From positions 62,001 through 126,000 of the forward strand of contig CALBNX010000040.1 of the NCBI GenBank assembly GCA_937896885.1: a stretch of DNA of 64,000 nucleotides, in the 5' to 3' direction. The first letter of the stretch is position 1. Each line of letters begins with the position of its first letter. Source of the stretch: an uncultured Clostridia bacterium (lineage in GTDB: Bacteria; Bacillota; Clostridia; Oscillospirales; Acutalibacteraceae). Under the pieces are notes generated by a model. It made no database searches. It was not told the origin of the DNA and worked only from the letters and a program-made list of their open reading frames with translations. Both the position numbers and the translations under genes were made by a program. Below, piece after piece: positions 34,010 through 43,760 of this stretch.

Positions 34010-35623
34010 TTATAAATTAGCTTTTATTTGTGAATTTATTTTTTCACGGGTATTCAGTAACCACTCATTAGAATGTGGATAGTCAGAAAATGTAAGTGTA
34101 TGTCTTTCATTCTCTTCTATAATATTAAGACATTCTGTCTTATTAGTCAACTTTTCAAGTGTTTTTAATGCAGCCATATCTTGTAATCCATCAAAAAAAA
34201 CTTTAAGTCTAATTGATTGTAATGGAGTACCATCTTTATCTGGGTAAACCACAAAACTATCACCAGATGGAAATGCTTTGCCAGCATCTGTAACTGTGAA
34301 GGGGTCAATTAAGCCTTTTGAAAGCTGACTGTAATAGAAATTATAACCCCAATGTAGAAAGCCTTTGATGTTATATTTATACATCTGATAACCAATTACA
34401 CGGGTTCTAATTGAGTCATTACAGAAAAACCTGTTTGAAACACATTTTTTGTTTTGTGCACTGCAATAATAAGTCCACAAATCTTCGCATTTGCCAAGGA
34501 ATTTATCAATATGGTCATTTGATGGTATAGGGTTCGACACAATACCTAATCTATAAAACCATACGTCTGACAACGCATCAACAATTTTATAGCCTTTAAA
34601 TAATTTATGTATAAGTTTTGACGCTTTTGCGTATGAGTGAAGCATTGCGAAGTTTGGTTCATCGCTGACATGAATTAAAACGCTGTCTTTTAAATTGTTT
34701 TTATCAAAATATTTCTTTAACTCAGTTGAAAATGCTGTTAAAAAAATCTTATATTCCATTGAGTTAGCTTTTGTTTCCCAGCCAAATATTTTTTTATATT
34801 CGCCATTAACAGTAGCCATAATCTTTGGTGCGTGATTTGCGCCCCATTGAGTAAAGAAATGGGCTATTTCAAAATGTGTTATACCACATCTTTTTGACAT
34901 TTCAATCCATTTTGTTAACTTATCAAAATTAAATGAATATTTGTCATTGTTTAATGATATATCGACTAATTGTACTGTTGGTCTTTCCTTGCCGATTTCT
35001 GTATCTAGAGGGGGAGTGAATATTGGAGTCAATACACAATTCATTCCATATTCACATGCAGTTTTTAAAAAGTTTTCAGTAACACACCAATATTCATCAG
35101 AAAATGCTTCAAATCCATAATAGGACATTAAACAATCGGTATGAAACCAGTTTGTATAAATAAAATCAGAGAAATCCAAATTAGCATCAATAATTTCTAT
35201 CTGTAATTCTACATAAAACTCATCAACATTTATTATAAAACTGTGATTTCCTATTGCGTTACAATTAGCATCAACTTCAACCCAAATTGAACTAATGCCT
35301 TTTTTTAATTCTAATTCATTATCAATTGGCATTAAAAGGTCAGGATAATAGCCGTTTTCGCTAAATCTATAATAATCGTCAGCACCCTTTGCCATTGGGA
35401 AATCGGATTTAATATCTGTGACTTTATAAAGTTTATAATTGTTCAAACTTGTATCAATAATACAATTTACACTTGTTTCAGCATTCGTTTCAATTGCGAT
35501 TTGAAATGATTTTTTCTCATTCTTTAACATTGATAACTTATTATAAGTTTTATTAGGAATTTTATCATTAAAATACAATTTTTCAAGTGAGGATATAATC
35601 TTAATATTAGTTACATTACTCAT
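34010..35623 (-). CDS. DUF4091 / GH123-like glycoside hydrolase
   Basis: 537 aa without a signal peptide. The N-terminal beta-sandwich (about residues 1-150) is followed by a TIM-barrel-like domain with HVSDEPN (adjacent Asp-Glu pair as in GH123 N-acetyl-beta-galactosaminidases) and the family C-terminal part (PFTVTDAGKAFPSGDSFVVYPD and SIRLKVFFDGLQDM...). DUF4091 proteins are glycosidase relatives; catalysis through substrate N-acetyl assistance is family knowledge for GH123. Being cytosolic it would act on imported oligosaccharides. It precedes rodA by 10 bases on the same strand. Confidence 0.8.
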   Translation of the reverse strand: MSNVTNIKIISSLEKLYFNDKIPNKTYNKLSMLKNEKKSFQIAIETNAETSVNCIIDTSLNNYKLYKVTDIKSDFPMAKGADDYYRFSENGYYPDLLMPIDNELELKKGISSIWVEVDANCNAIGNHSFIINVDEFYVELQIEIIDANLDFSDFIYTNWFHTDCLMSYYGFEAFSDEYWCVTENFLKTACEYGMNCVLTPIFTPPLDTEIGKERPTVQLVDISLNNDKYSFNFDKLTKWIEMSKRCGITHFEIAHFFTQWGANHAPKIMATVNGEYKKIFGWETKANSMEYKIFLTAFSTELKKYFDKNNLKDSVLIHVSDEPNFAMLHSYAKASKLIHKLFKGYKIVDALSDVWFYRLGIVSNPIPSNDHIDKFLGKCEDLWTYYCSAQNKKCVSNRFFCNDSIRTRVIGYQMYKYNIKGFLHWGYNFYYSQLSKGLIDPFTVTDAGKAFPSGDSFVVYPDKDGTPLQSIRLKVFFDGLQDMAALKTLEKLTNKTECLNIIEENERHTLTFSDYPHSNEWLLNTREKINSQIKANL

Positions 35624-35650
35624 ACAATCACCTCTACATATTTATAATAA

Positions 35651-35679
35651 ATTTTAGACTATTTTTACTGTTTTGTAAA
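35651..35679 (-). promoter_or_regulatory. Promoter of the DUF4091-rodA-cupin group
   Basis: On the - strand TTTACA (35679-35674), 17-base spacer, TAAAAT (35656-35651); the ATG of the first gene is at 35623 after an SD AGAGGTGAT. Confidence 0.65.
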
Positions 35680-35711
35680 GATATGAAACTGTATTTTATG
35701 TGATTTACACC

Positions 35712-35740
35712 TTGCAGAAAACTATTTATAGTGATAAAAT
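35712..35740 (+). promoter_or_regulatory. Promoter of typA-mreB
   Basis: TTGCAG (35712-35717), 17-base spacer, TAAAAT (35735-35740). It is divergent from the DUF4091 promoter, with about 30 bases between the two -35 elements. Confidence 0.65.
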
Positions 35741-35772
35741 AAATAGTCAATTAAGATATGAAGGTGAATTTA

Positions 35773-37593
35773 TTGAAAACTAGAGTAGATATTAGAAATA
35801 TAGCAATTATTGCCCACGTTGACCATGGCAAGACAACTTTGGTTGATGAGCTTTTAAAACAGAGCGGTATATTCAGACAAAATGAACAGGTTCAAGACAG
35901 AGTTATGGACTCTAACGACCTTGAAAGAGAGCGCGGAATCACAATTCTTTCTAAAAACACATCTGTTCAATATAATAACATTAAAATCAATATTGTTGAC
36001 ACACCTGGTCATGCCGACTTTGGTGGTGAAGTTGAACGAATTCTTATGATGGTTGATGGCGTATTATTACTTGTTGATGCATTTGAAGGTTGTATGCCAC
36101 AAACAAGATTTGTTTTGAAAAAGGCTCTTGGGCTTGAAAAGAAAGTAGTTGTTGTTGTTAATAAAATTGACAGACCAGGTGCTCGTCCTGATGAGGTAAT
36201 TGATGAGGTCCTTGATTTATTTATTGAATTAGGTGCAAATGATGACCAGTTGGAATTTCCTGTGGTTTATGCATCAGGTAGAGATGGTTATGCATCTGTT
36301 GACCCAAGTGCTAGAGGCGGAGATATGAGACCATTATTTGATGCTATCATTGAAAATATTGAAGCACCAAAAGGCGATGTTGATGCACCGTTACAGGTAT
36401 TATTCTCAAGCCTTGATTATGATGATTACATTGGCAGAATTGGTATTGGTCGAGTTGAACGCGGTAGAATAAATCGAAATGACAATGTCGTTTTATGTAA
36501 AGCAGATGGTTCACAAGAGAATGTTAAGATTTCTCGTTTATATCAGTTTGACGGCTTAAAACGCGTTGAAGTTGAATCAGCTTCTGTTGGCGATATTATT
36601 TGTGTTTCGGGCATAACTGGGCTTAACATTGGTGAAACAATTTGTTCACCAGATTGCATAGAGCCATTACCATTCATTAAAATTGACGAGCCTACAATTT
36701 CAATGAACTTTATTGTTAACGATAGCCCTTTTGCAGGCAAAGAAGGTAAGTTTGTTACATCAAGAAATCTTCGTGACAGACTCTTCAAAGAAGTTGAAAC
36801 AAATGTAAGTATGCGTGTTGAAGAAACAGAATCAACAGATACTTTTAAAGTTTCTGGTCGTGGTGAATTGCATCTTTCAATCCTTATTGAAACAATGCGT
36901 CGTCAAGGATATGAGTTTCAAGTTTCAAGACCTAAAGTTATCACAAAAATTGAGAATGGTGTACTTTTAGAACCAATGGAACTCTTGATTGTTGAGGTGC
37001 CAGAAGAATATGTTGGCGCGGTTATGATGAAAATCGGTTCTCGCCGTGGTGAACTTGAAAATATGGGTACTCGTGATGGTGGTTCAACTCATCTTGAATT
37101 CAAAATACCGGCACGTGGACTTATTGGCTATCGTTCAGAGTTTATGACCGATACAAATGGCAACGGCATTATGAATAACCTTTTCGCAGGCTATGAGCCA
37201 TTTAAAGGTGATATTGAAACTCGAGAAAGAGGCTCTATTGTTGCGCATGAATCAGGCGAAAGCACAGCATATGGCCTTTTCAATACTCAGGATAGAGGAA
37301 GATTGTTCATTGGACCTGGCGTTCCTGTATATGAAGGAATGATTGTTGGTGAATGTTCTAAGAATGAAGATTTAACATGCAATATTTGCAAAGCAAAACA
37401 CTTAACTAATACTCGTGCTTCTGGCTCGGATGACGCTTTAAGACTTGTTCCACATACTGTATTAAGTCTTGAACAGTCAATGGAATTTATAAAAGACGAC
37501 GAACTCATGGAAGTTACGCCCGTTAGTATTCGTTTAAGAAAAACAATTCTCTCAAAGGATTTAAGATTAAAGCAGCAGTTTAAAAAGAAATAG
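35773..37593 (+). CDS. typA: Ribosome-associated translational GTPase TypA/BipA
   Basis: 606 aa from TTG 35773, chosen because AAGGTGA (35761-35767) is correctly spaced for it, whereas the in-frame ATG at 35758 overlaps that SD and has none of its own. EF-G-like domains: GTPase with AHVDHGKTT (P-loop), RERGITI, DTPGHADFGGEVER and NKIDRPGA; then a beta-barrel and the unique C-terminal domain. BipA helps 50S assembly and translation under stress or cold. Length matches the family; all GTPase motifs are intact. Confidence 0.95.
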   Translation: MKTRVDIRNIAIIAHVDHGKTTLVDELLKQSGIFRQNEQVQDRVMDSNDLERERGITILSKNTSVQYNNIKINIVDTPGHADFGGEVERILMMVDGVLLLVDAFEGCMPQTRFVLKKALGLEKKVVVVVNKIDRPGARPDEVIDEVLDLFIELGANDDQLEFPVVYASGRDGYASVDPSARGGDMRPLFDAIIENIEAPKGDVDAPLQVLFSSLDYDDYIGRIGIGRVERGRINRNDNVVLCKADGSQENVKISRLYQFDGLKRVEVESASVGDIICVSGITGLNIGETICSPDCIEPLPFIKIDEPTISMNFIVNDSPFAGKEGKFVTSRNLRDRLFKEVETNVSMRVEETESTDTFKVSGRGELHLSILIETMRRQGYEFQVSRPKVITKIENGVLLEPMELLIVEVPEEYVGAVMMKIGSRRGELENMGTRDGGSTHLEFKIPARGLIGYRSEFMTDTNGNGIMNNLFAGYEPFKGDIETRERGSIVAHESGESTAYGLFNTQDRGRLFIGPGVPVYEGMIVGECSKNEDLTCNICKAKHLTNTRASGSDDALRLVPHTVLSLEQSMEFIKDDELMEVTPVSIRLRKTILSKDLRLKQQFKKK

Positions 37594-37623
37594 TTTTTTA
37601 AACTTTGTTTTGGAGGTGATACC

Positions 37624-38679
37624 GTGAAAGGAATGAAAATTGGTATTGATTTTGGTTCTTCATCAATTAAAATTTTTGCAGAAAAGAAAGGCATACTGAT
37701 AAATGAGCCGTCAATTGCTGCAGTCTCTGTTGATACTCGTCAACCAGTTGCTTTTGGCAAGTCTGCATACGATATATTAGGTAGATGTGGGTACGACATT
37801 GAAATAGTAAAAATTATTCAAAACGGTGTTATTTCTGACTTTGATTTAGCAGAAAAAATGCTAAGATATTATTTAGAGTTTGTTTGTGGTAATAGAGTTT
37901 ATAAACCTAATGTGATGATTAGTTTGTCAAAAGACGCAACGAGCTTTGAAAAGAAAACTTTTCTTGATGCCATAACTTTAGCTGGTGCCGGTCGTGTATG
38001 TTTAGTTGAAGGTATACTAGCTTCGGCTTTTGGGTGTGGCGTTGATGCTGAAAAGATTGGCGGACGAATGGTGCTGGATATTGGACATCAAGTAACAGAG
38101 TTTGCAATTGTTTCAATGGGCAGTATAGCAGGTAGTGGAACAATTAAACGTGGTAGCTATGATATTGATTGTGCCATCGAACGCCATTTAAAACGAGATA
38201 GAGATATTCTTGTTGGACCACATACAGTTCATGAAATTAAAAATAAAATCACATCTGCTGTCTCTCGTGATTATGAAACAGCTTTGTTTATATCGGGTAA
38301 GAGTAATCTTGATGAAATGCCAATTTCTTTTGAAATAACTTCAAAAGAAATATATCCTTTTGTTAATGAACAGATTTCACTTCTTGTTAGTGAAATTCAT
38401 AGCCTAATGCAGCATATTCCACCGGAATTGCTAGCAGATGCTGCTGACCATGGAATTAGCATTTGTGGCGGCGGTTCATTGATTTTTGATATAGCACAAA
38501 GACTTGAAGATGAAATAAATATACGCTGTGAAATTGTTGATGAACCAACACTTGCTAAAGTAAAAGGAATTGGTAAACTATTAAGGGACAATAAACTGTT
38601 AGAAGACAATGGTTATAGATTTATTTTCAAGGATGAAATTAGAGAACGAATCAAAAGGTTAGATAGTAAAAATATTTAA
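37624..38679 (+). CDS. mreB: Actin-like rod-shape protein (MreB family)
   Basis: 351 aa from GTG 37624 (SD GGAGGTGAT just upstream). Actin-fold nucleotide motifs: phosphate 1 IGIDFGSSSIKIF (about residues 5-17), phosphate 2 VLDIGHQVTEFAIV (about 149-162) and adenosine GGGSLIFDIA (about 281-290). MreB/Mbl/MreBH filaments guide elongasome peptidoglycan synthesis. The family is clear but the paralogue (MreB, Mbl or MreBH) is not, since mreC/mreD do not follow. It is 30 bases behind typA and ends in a terminator. Confidence 0.88.
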   Translation: MKGMKIGIDFGSSSIKIFAEKKGILINEPSIAAVSVDTRQPVAFGKSAYDILGRCGYDIEIVKIIQNGVISDFDLAEKMLRYYLEFVCGNRVYKPNVMISLSKDATSFEKKTFLDAITLAGAGRVCLVEGILASAFGCGVDAEKIGGRMVLDIGHQVTEFAIVSMGSIAGSGTIKRGSYDIDCAIERHLKRDRDILVGPHTVHEIKNKITSAVSRDYETALFISGKSNLDEMPISFEITSKEIYPFVNEQISLLVSEIHSLMQHIPPELLADAADHGISICGGGSLIFDIAQRLEDEINIRCEIVDEPTLAKVKGIGKLLRDNKLLEDNGYRFIFKDEIRERIKRLDSKNI

Positions 38680-38710
38680 ATAAGAGCACATCATATGATG
38701 CGCTCTTATT
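38679..38710. terminator. Bidirectional terminator between mreB and ldh
   Basis: AATAAGAGC (38679-38687) pairs with GCTCTTATT (38702-38710), enclosing CATCAT/ATGATG; TTATTTT follows. The ldh stop codon lies inside it and the mreB stop abuts it. Confidence 0.85.
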
Positions 38711-39656
38711 TTATTTTGCTTGCCGTTTCTTTTAAAAACAAACAAGACTTTATAAACCTTTCCTTTTCATCATTTTTTAAGTCAAGAACAATAATATCTT
38801 CTATTCCGTTGCGACCAATAATTGCTGGTAAGCCGGCATAAACATTTTTTATTCCATATTGACCATTAAGCATTACAGAAATAGTTAAAGCACTTTTTTC
38901 GTCACCAAAAATTGCTCTGACAATTCTTACAAGTGACATACCAATTCCATAGTAAGTTGCACCTTTTGCACTAATAATTTCTTGAGCTGCTCCCGTTACA
39001 TTTTTACTAATTTTCTCTAAATCACAAATTGAAAACCTGCCATTAGAGTGTTCAATTACATCAAATACACTTTTCGTTGTTATATACGCTTGTGACCATG
39101 GAACTATCTCGCTGTCACCATGCTCACCAATTACATATGCATGAACATTTCGCGGGTCAATACTGAAATAATCACCTAATAAATAACGAAGACGGGCTGT
39201 GTCAAGTGTTGTACCACTCCCAATCACTTTTCTCTTGTCAAAGCCAGACAAATCGAGCGTGATTTTTGTCATTATATCAACTGGATTAGTCGCCACCAAA
39301 AAAATGCCTTCAAATCCACTTTTGACAATCGGCTCAATTATTGTTTTGAACACCTCAAAATTTCTTTGTAGAAGTGCGATTCTTCCTTCACCATCTTTTT
39401 GATTTACACCCGCCGCAATTACAACAATGTCTGCATCATGGCAGTCACAGTATTCACCATCAAAAATCAACATATTTCTCTTTGCAAAAGCCAACCCGTG
39501 ATTCATGTCCATTGCTTCACCATGAGCTTTTGTTTTATTTATATCAATAAGAACTAATTGGTCGCATTCGCCACTATTCATCAAGGCATATGCAAAACTC
39601 ATTCCTACAAAGCCAGTACCCACCAAAGCAACTTTTTTTAAATCCGTATTTTTCAT
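38706..39656 (-). CDS. ldh: L-lactate dehydrogenase family (LDH/MDH)
   Basis: 316 aa from ATG 39656 (SD AGGTGA). The NAD-binding motif GTGFVGMSFAYAL (about residues 12-24), cofactor Asp in LIDINK, catalytic loop region GVNQKDGEGRIALLQRN, NPVDIMT, GSGTTLDTARLRYLL (substrate Arg) and GEHGDSE with the catalytic His are all present. It reduces pyruvate to L-lactate with NADH. The residue at the mobile-loop specificity position reads more LDH-like than MDH-like (no extra Arg), though specificity is not certain. It follows asnB by 11 bases on the same strand. Confidence 0.9.
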   Translation of the reverse strand: MKNTDLKKVALVGTGFVGMSFAYALMNSGECDQLVLIDINKTKAHGEAMDMNHGLAFAKRNMLIFDGEYCDCHDADIVVIAAGVNQKDGEGRIALLQRNFEVFKTIIEPIVKSGFEGIFLVATNPVDIMTKITLDLSGFDKRKVIGSGTTLDTARLRYLLGDYFSIDPRNVHAYVIGEHGDSEIVPWSQAYITTKSVFDVIEHSNGRFSICDLEKISKNVTGAAQEIISAKGATYYGIGMSLVRIVRAIFGDEKSALTISVMLNGQYGIKNVYAGLPAIIGRNGIEDIIVLDLKNDEKERFIKSCLFLKETASKIK

Positions 39657-39667
39657 CGTTTCACCTA

Positions 39668-41497
39668 TCAAACTATTGAAATTTTATATTTTTCGAGCCA
39701 ATAATTTATTTGTACAAAATATGCTATTGTTTGTGGAGTTGTCATTAACTGACCATACCAAGGCTCATTTCTCTCTGTGTTCAATAGTTTTTGCAATTCT
39801 TCTTTTTTTATGAATTCAAAAATTTTTGAAGATGTATTATTAATAATATCGCTTAACATATTGGACACTAATTTTAGATATTCCGGATTGTGTGTTTTAG
39901 GATAAGGACTTTTCTTTCTCCATAAAACTTCATCGGGTAAAATATCGCGCATTGCTTCGCGCAAAAGACCTTTTTCATGTGACCTATAGTCTTTATATTC
40001 CCATGGCACTGAATAAAGATATTCAGCAATTCTGTAGTCGCAGAAGGGTACTCTAACTTCAAGTGCGTTATACATACTCATTCTGTCTTTTCTATCGAGA
40101 AGAGTTTGCATAAACCAATCAAGATTTAATTTCATCATTTCTTTCATTCTTGATTCAACAGGGGAAAGTCCGGCTATTTTAGAAGTATTAATTAGCGTAT
40201 CTTTGTAACGAGAATATACATAATTTTCAGCGTCAGGTACTTTTATATCATCTCTTAAAAATGATTTTCTATATTGCGTGGATTGTGCCCATGGAAATCC
40301 GTTAATTGCTCGAATTTTCTTATCACGATACCATGGATATCCACCAAATATTTCATCAGCACATTCACCTGATAAAGCAACGGTACAATGTTTTTTAATC
40401 TCTTTGCAGAATAATAGCAATGATGAGTCAACATCACTCATTCCAGGCAAATCACGAGCATCTACAGCCATATACAATGCATTTGCAAGGTCATTGTTGT
40501 TTAATGTGATTAAATAATGTTCACAACCAAGATATTCAACCATCTTTTTAATGAATTCTGTGTCACTATTTGGCTGAAATTTACTTGTCTTAAAGAATTT
40601 ATCGTTATTTTCATAAGTAACAGAAAAAGTTTTTAATTGCTGATTTTTTTCTTTGAAATAAGTGTTTGCTACCGATGATATAATACTTGAATCAAGCCCC
40701 CCTGAAAGAAAAGTACCAACAGGTACATCTGACACTAATTGTCTTGTTATTGAATCTTTTACAAGATACCGAACTTTCTCAACGGTTTGTTCAAAATTTT
40801 CAGTGTGCTCTTTGTCTTTCAAAGTCCAATATTTTCTTATTTTAATTCCACTTTTTGAATAATATCCACAACAAGCAGGTTTAATTTCGTTAATATCTTT
40901 AAACACACCACAGCCTGGAGTTCTACCAGGACCGATATACATAATTTCAGCTATTGAATTTTCATCAATAATCGGCTCAACGTATTTATGTTCTAGTAAT
41001 GCTTTAATTTCAGAGCCGAAAATAAATGAATTGTTCTTTATAGTGTAAAACAATGGCTTAACACCAATTCTGTCTCTGGCAAAGAAAAGTTTTTGTTCTT
41101 GCTCATCCCAAATGGCAAATGAAAAAATACCATTAAATTCATTAACACATTCATCTTTCCATTGTACATATGATTTTAATATCACTTCTGTGTCAGAATG
41201 TGAAAGGAACCTATGTCCCTGTTTTATTAATTTATTTCGTACTTCATTAGTGTTATATAGTTCACCATTATAAACAAGGGTATATTCTTTTTCGCCATAT
41301 CGTGTTGTCATTGGCTGAATTCCATTTTCAATATCTATGACACAAAGGCGTGAATGAATAAGCGCAACATTGTCTTTAATATACATTCCGTTTTGGTCAG
41401 GGCCACGAGGTTCTAATACCTTTTGCATACGCAAAAATGAGTCTTTATTCTTTATTAATGAGTTTGAAAAAGATACTTCTCCTGCAATTCCACACAT
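39668..41497 (-). CDS. asnB: Asparagine synthase, glutamine-hydrolysing
   Basis: 609 aa. It begins MCGIAGEVSF, so the class II glutaminase nucleophile Cys2 is intact. The glutaminase domain (about 1-200) is followed by the synthetase domain with the ATP pyrophosphatase loop SGGLDSS (about residue 265) and AECADEIFGGYPWY. It makes Asn from Asp using glutamine amide nitrogen. The intact Cys contrasts with the purF homogue at 52.7 kb. It has its own SD GAGGTGAT and is probably co-transcribed with ldh. Nothing suggests a surfactant or lasso-peptide paralogue. Confidence 0.94.
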   Translation of the reverse strand: MCGIAGEVSFSNSLIKNKDSFLRMQKVLEPRGPDQNGMYIKDNVALIHSRLCVIDIENGIQPMTTRYGEKEYTLVYNGELYNTNEVRNKLIKQGHRFLSHSDTEVILKSYVQWKDECVNEFNGIFSFAIWDEQEQKLFFARDRIGVKPLFYTIKNNSFIFGSEIKALLEHKYVEPIIDENSIAEIMYIGPGRTPGCGVFKDINEIKPACCGYYSKSGIKIRKYWTLKDKEHTENFEQTVEKVRYLVKDSITRQLVSDVPVGTFLSGGLDSSIISSVANTYFKEKNQQLKTFSVTYENNDKFFKTSKFQPNSDTEFIKKMVEYLGCEHYLITLNNNDLANALYMAVDARDLPGMSDVDSSLLLFCKEIKKHCTVALSGECADEIFGGYPWYRDKKIRAINGFPWAQSTQYRKSFLRDDIKVPDAENYVYSRYKDTLINTSKIAGLSPVESRMKEMMKLNLDWFMQTLLDRKDRMSMYNALEVRVPFCDYRIAEYLYSVPWEYKDYRSHEKGLLREAMRDILPDEVLWRKKSPYPKTHNPEYLKLVSNMLSDIINNTSSKIFEFIKKEELQKLLNTERNEPWYGQLMTTPQTIAYFVQINYWLEKYKISIV

Positions 41498-41614
41498 AAA
41501 ATCACCTCAAAATATTACTTCATAATAGAATATGAAAAACAATTTGAAAAATACTATTTTGAATCTTTTATTTTTGTTTTTATTATGATAAAATAACGAA
41601 AAAGAGGTGATAGT

Positions 41615-43147
41615 TTGTCACGATTTTTTAATCATATAGGCTCATTTTTCCCAAAACTTCAAAGAGATTTCAAAATCTATGATGGTGAAATATTTTCAGA
41701 AGTTTTTGATGGTGATTTCTATAAAGATATACCATATTCAAAATATATAAATGATAATTTATACATACCATTAGATAATGCTATATACATACGTGATTTT
41801 GATGCAGAGCCAAACGATAATACGCTTAATAACGCAAGACACATAAATCAAGCCATTGACACTTGTAATAAAAATGGTGGTGGAATCGTTGTAGTCGATG
41901 GTGGCGCTTATTCAACTGGGACTATTTACTTGAAAAGCAATGTAGTTTTATACATTGCAAAAGATTCGTCAATAATTGCTTCACACGATACATCAAACTT
42001 TACTGAAAATGCTTTGATATATGCTGATACTTGTGAAAATATCGGTATTATAGGCCCTGGAAAAATCTTTGGTGAAGGCAATTTCTTTTCTTTAAAGCCC
42101 CATTTACCACCAAAAACTGAACCTTTTGAAAAAACACTTGATGTATGGGATTTGCGACAGGAATATAGAAAAAGAATACGTTTTCCACACAAAAGTAAAT
42201 ATGGTTATTTGATGCTTTTAAAGAATTGTAGCAGGGTTAAGTTATATAATTTAATACTTGAAAATGCTGCCATGTGGACATTAAATATTAATTCATCAAA
42301 TAATGTTAATATTTCAAATGTTGTAATAAACAATAATCGTCATGTAGCAAATTGTGATGGTATTGATATTTGTGGTTCATCGAATGTAGTTGTTAAAAAT
42401 TGTTTCGTGTCGACTGCTGATGATGGTATTGTACTTAAAAACAATATGGGTATTTCTACATCAGGAGATGACGGACTCAAAATTAAGAACAATCTCGACG
42501 TTTGTTGCAAACGCGGAATGAGTAATATATATATTCATGATTGTGAAGTTGTTTCTTGTACAAATGCATTCAAAATAGGTACAGAAACTTCTTTAGATAT
42601 AAGTGAAGTTACTGTTGAAAACTGCAAATTTTATCTCAGAGACATTTATCCAGCAGGTGTAAGCGGAATATCAATAGAATCTTGTGATGGTGCAAGGGTA
42701 AGCAACGTAAATATTTCAAATATTGAAATGAATTCTATGGCATGTCCATTATTTATTAGACTTTGTAATCGTAATGGTGACAATAAATCTGAATTAGACG
42801 GCAGAGGAGAAATAAATAATATTTTTATTGAAAATGTAATGGCTAACAAAATTGAAATGCCAATAATGATAATGGGAATACCCAACCAAATGGTCTCTGA
42901 CATTAACCTTAAGGACTTTGATTTAAGATATGCCGAAGGTAAAGATTATTTCGATTTACGATTTAAAATTCCTGAGCAAGAAAAAGAATACCCCGAATGC
43001 AATCGTTTTAGAGACCTAAATGCATACGGAGTATTTATAAGACATGCGAAAAATATTAGTTTAGGAAATGTTAATATAAAGCCACGAGAAAAAACACATC
43101 GCAAATTTAAGAAAATAATTGATTGTGAAAACTTCAGTATTAAATAA
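41615..43147 (+). CDS. Intracellular GH28-like parallel beta-helix protein
   Basis: 510 aa from TTG 41615 (SD GAGGTGAT). No signal peptide. The N-terminal cap has NNARHINQAIDTCNKNGGG as in bacterial polygalacturonase relatives; beta-helix motifs NCDGID (Asn247, Asp249) and TADDG (Asp269-Asp270) match the acidic catalytic positions. The next motif, normally G-H-G, reads TNAFKIGTE (316-324), so the catalytic His is missing while the Lys-Ile-Gly part is kept. A second acidic pair (GDDG, 284-287) lies in an inserted loop. It would act, if active, on imported pectic oligomers. First gene of a trio with an acetyltransferase and cupin. Confidence 0.82.
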   Translation: MSRFFNHIGSFFPKLQRDFKIYDGEIFSEVFDGDFYKDIPYSKYINDNLYIPLDNAIYIRDFDAEPNDNTLNNARHINQAIDTCNKNGGGIVVVDGGAYSTGTIYLKSNVVLYIAKDSSIIASHDTSNFTENALIYADTCENIGIIGPGKIFGEGNFFSLKPHLPPKTEPFEKTLDVWDLRQEYRKRIRFPHKSKYGYLMLLKNCSRVKLYNLILENAAMWTLNINSSNNVNISNVVINNNRHVANCDGIDICGSSNVVVKNCFVSTADDGIVLKNNMGISTSGDDGLKIKNNLDVCCKRGMSNIYIHDCEVVSCTNAFKIGTETSLDISEVTVENCKFYLRDIYPAGVSGISIESCDGARVSNVNISNIEMNSMACPLFIRLCNRNGDNKSELDGRGEINNIFIENVMANKIEMPIMIMGIPNQMVSDINLKDFDLRYAEGKDYFDLRFKIPEQEKEYPECNRFRDLNAYGVFIRHAKNISLGNVNIKPREKTHRKFKKIIDCENFSIK

Positions 43148-43157
43148 GGAGAATGTT

Positions 43158-43760
43158 ATGGATATTCGTGAAAAAATGCATAGTGGAGATTTATATCTCT
43201 CGATGGATGAAGATTTGTTTAATGAGCAACTAACATTTCTTGACAAATTATATGATTTTAATGCAACAAGACCATTAGAACTTGAGAAAAGAACAGAAAT
43301 GCTAAAAAATATGTTTGCAGAAATAGGTGACGATTGTTATATTGAACCACCACTTCACGCTAATTGGGCAGGAAAACATGTTCATTTCGGTAAAGGAGTT
43401 TATGCTAATTTCAATTTAACTCTTGTTGACGATACTCATATCTATGTTGGCGATTATACAATGCTTGGTCCAAACGTTGTTTTGGCAACTGCAGGACACC
43501 CAATATTGCCTGAATTACGCCCACTTGCATATCAGTATAATATGGCAATACATATCGGTAAAAACTGTTGGCTTGGTGCAGGAGTAATTGTATTACCTGG
43601 TGTCACAATCGGCGATAATACAGTAATTGGTGCAGGCAGTGTTGTTACAAAAGACATACCTGCTAATGTAGTTGCAGTCGGTAATCCTTGTAGAGTGTTA
43701 CGCGAAATTAACGACCATGATAAAGAATATTATTTTAAGGATAGAAAGATTGACTTATGA
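43158..43760 (+). CDS. Maltose/galactoside O-acetyltransferase (left-handed beta-helix)
   Basis: 200 aa from ATG 43158 with SD AAGGAGA; it follows the GH28-like gene by 10 bases. N-terminal Mac domain (MDIREKMHSGDLYLSMDEDLF, residues 1-21, in pieces typical for LacA/Maa), then hexapeptide repeats with HFGKGVYANFNLTLVDDT, NVVLATAGHP (catalytic His in AGHP), LGAGVIVLPGVTIGDNTVIGAGSVV and VAVGNPCRV. It transfers acetyl from acetyl-CoA to a sugar hydroxyl. The context suggests acetylation of a sugar released by the upstream enzyme, an inference. Confidence 0.9.
   Translation: MDIREKMHSGDLYLSMDEDLFNEQLTFLDKLYDFNATRPLELEKRTEMLKNMFAEIGDDCYIEPPLHANWAGKHVHFGKGVYANFNLTLVDDTHIYVGDYTMLGPNVVLATAGHPILPELRPLAYQYNMAIHIGKNCWLGAGVIVLPGVTIGDNTVIGAGSVVTKDIPANVVAVGNPCRVLREINDHDKEYYFKDRKIDL

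Noticed and set aside
35758..35775. ATG at 35758 as typA start
   Set aside because: It overlaps the only SD (AAGGTGA), which is spaced correctly for TTG 35773.
41566..41594. Promoter for the GH28-like gene
   Set aside because: A TAAAAT at 41589-41594 is plausible as -10, but the -35 region is only T-rich with no hexamer match.
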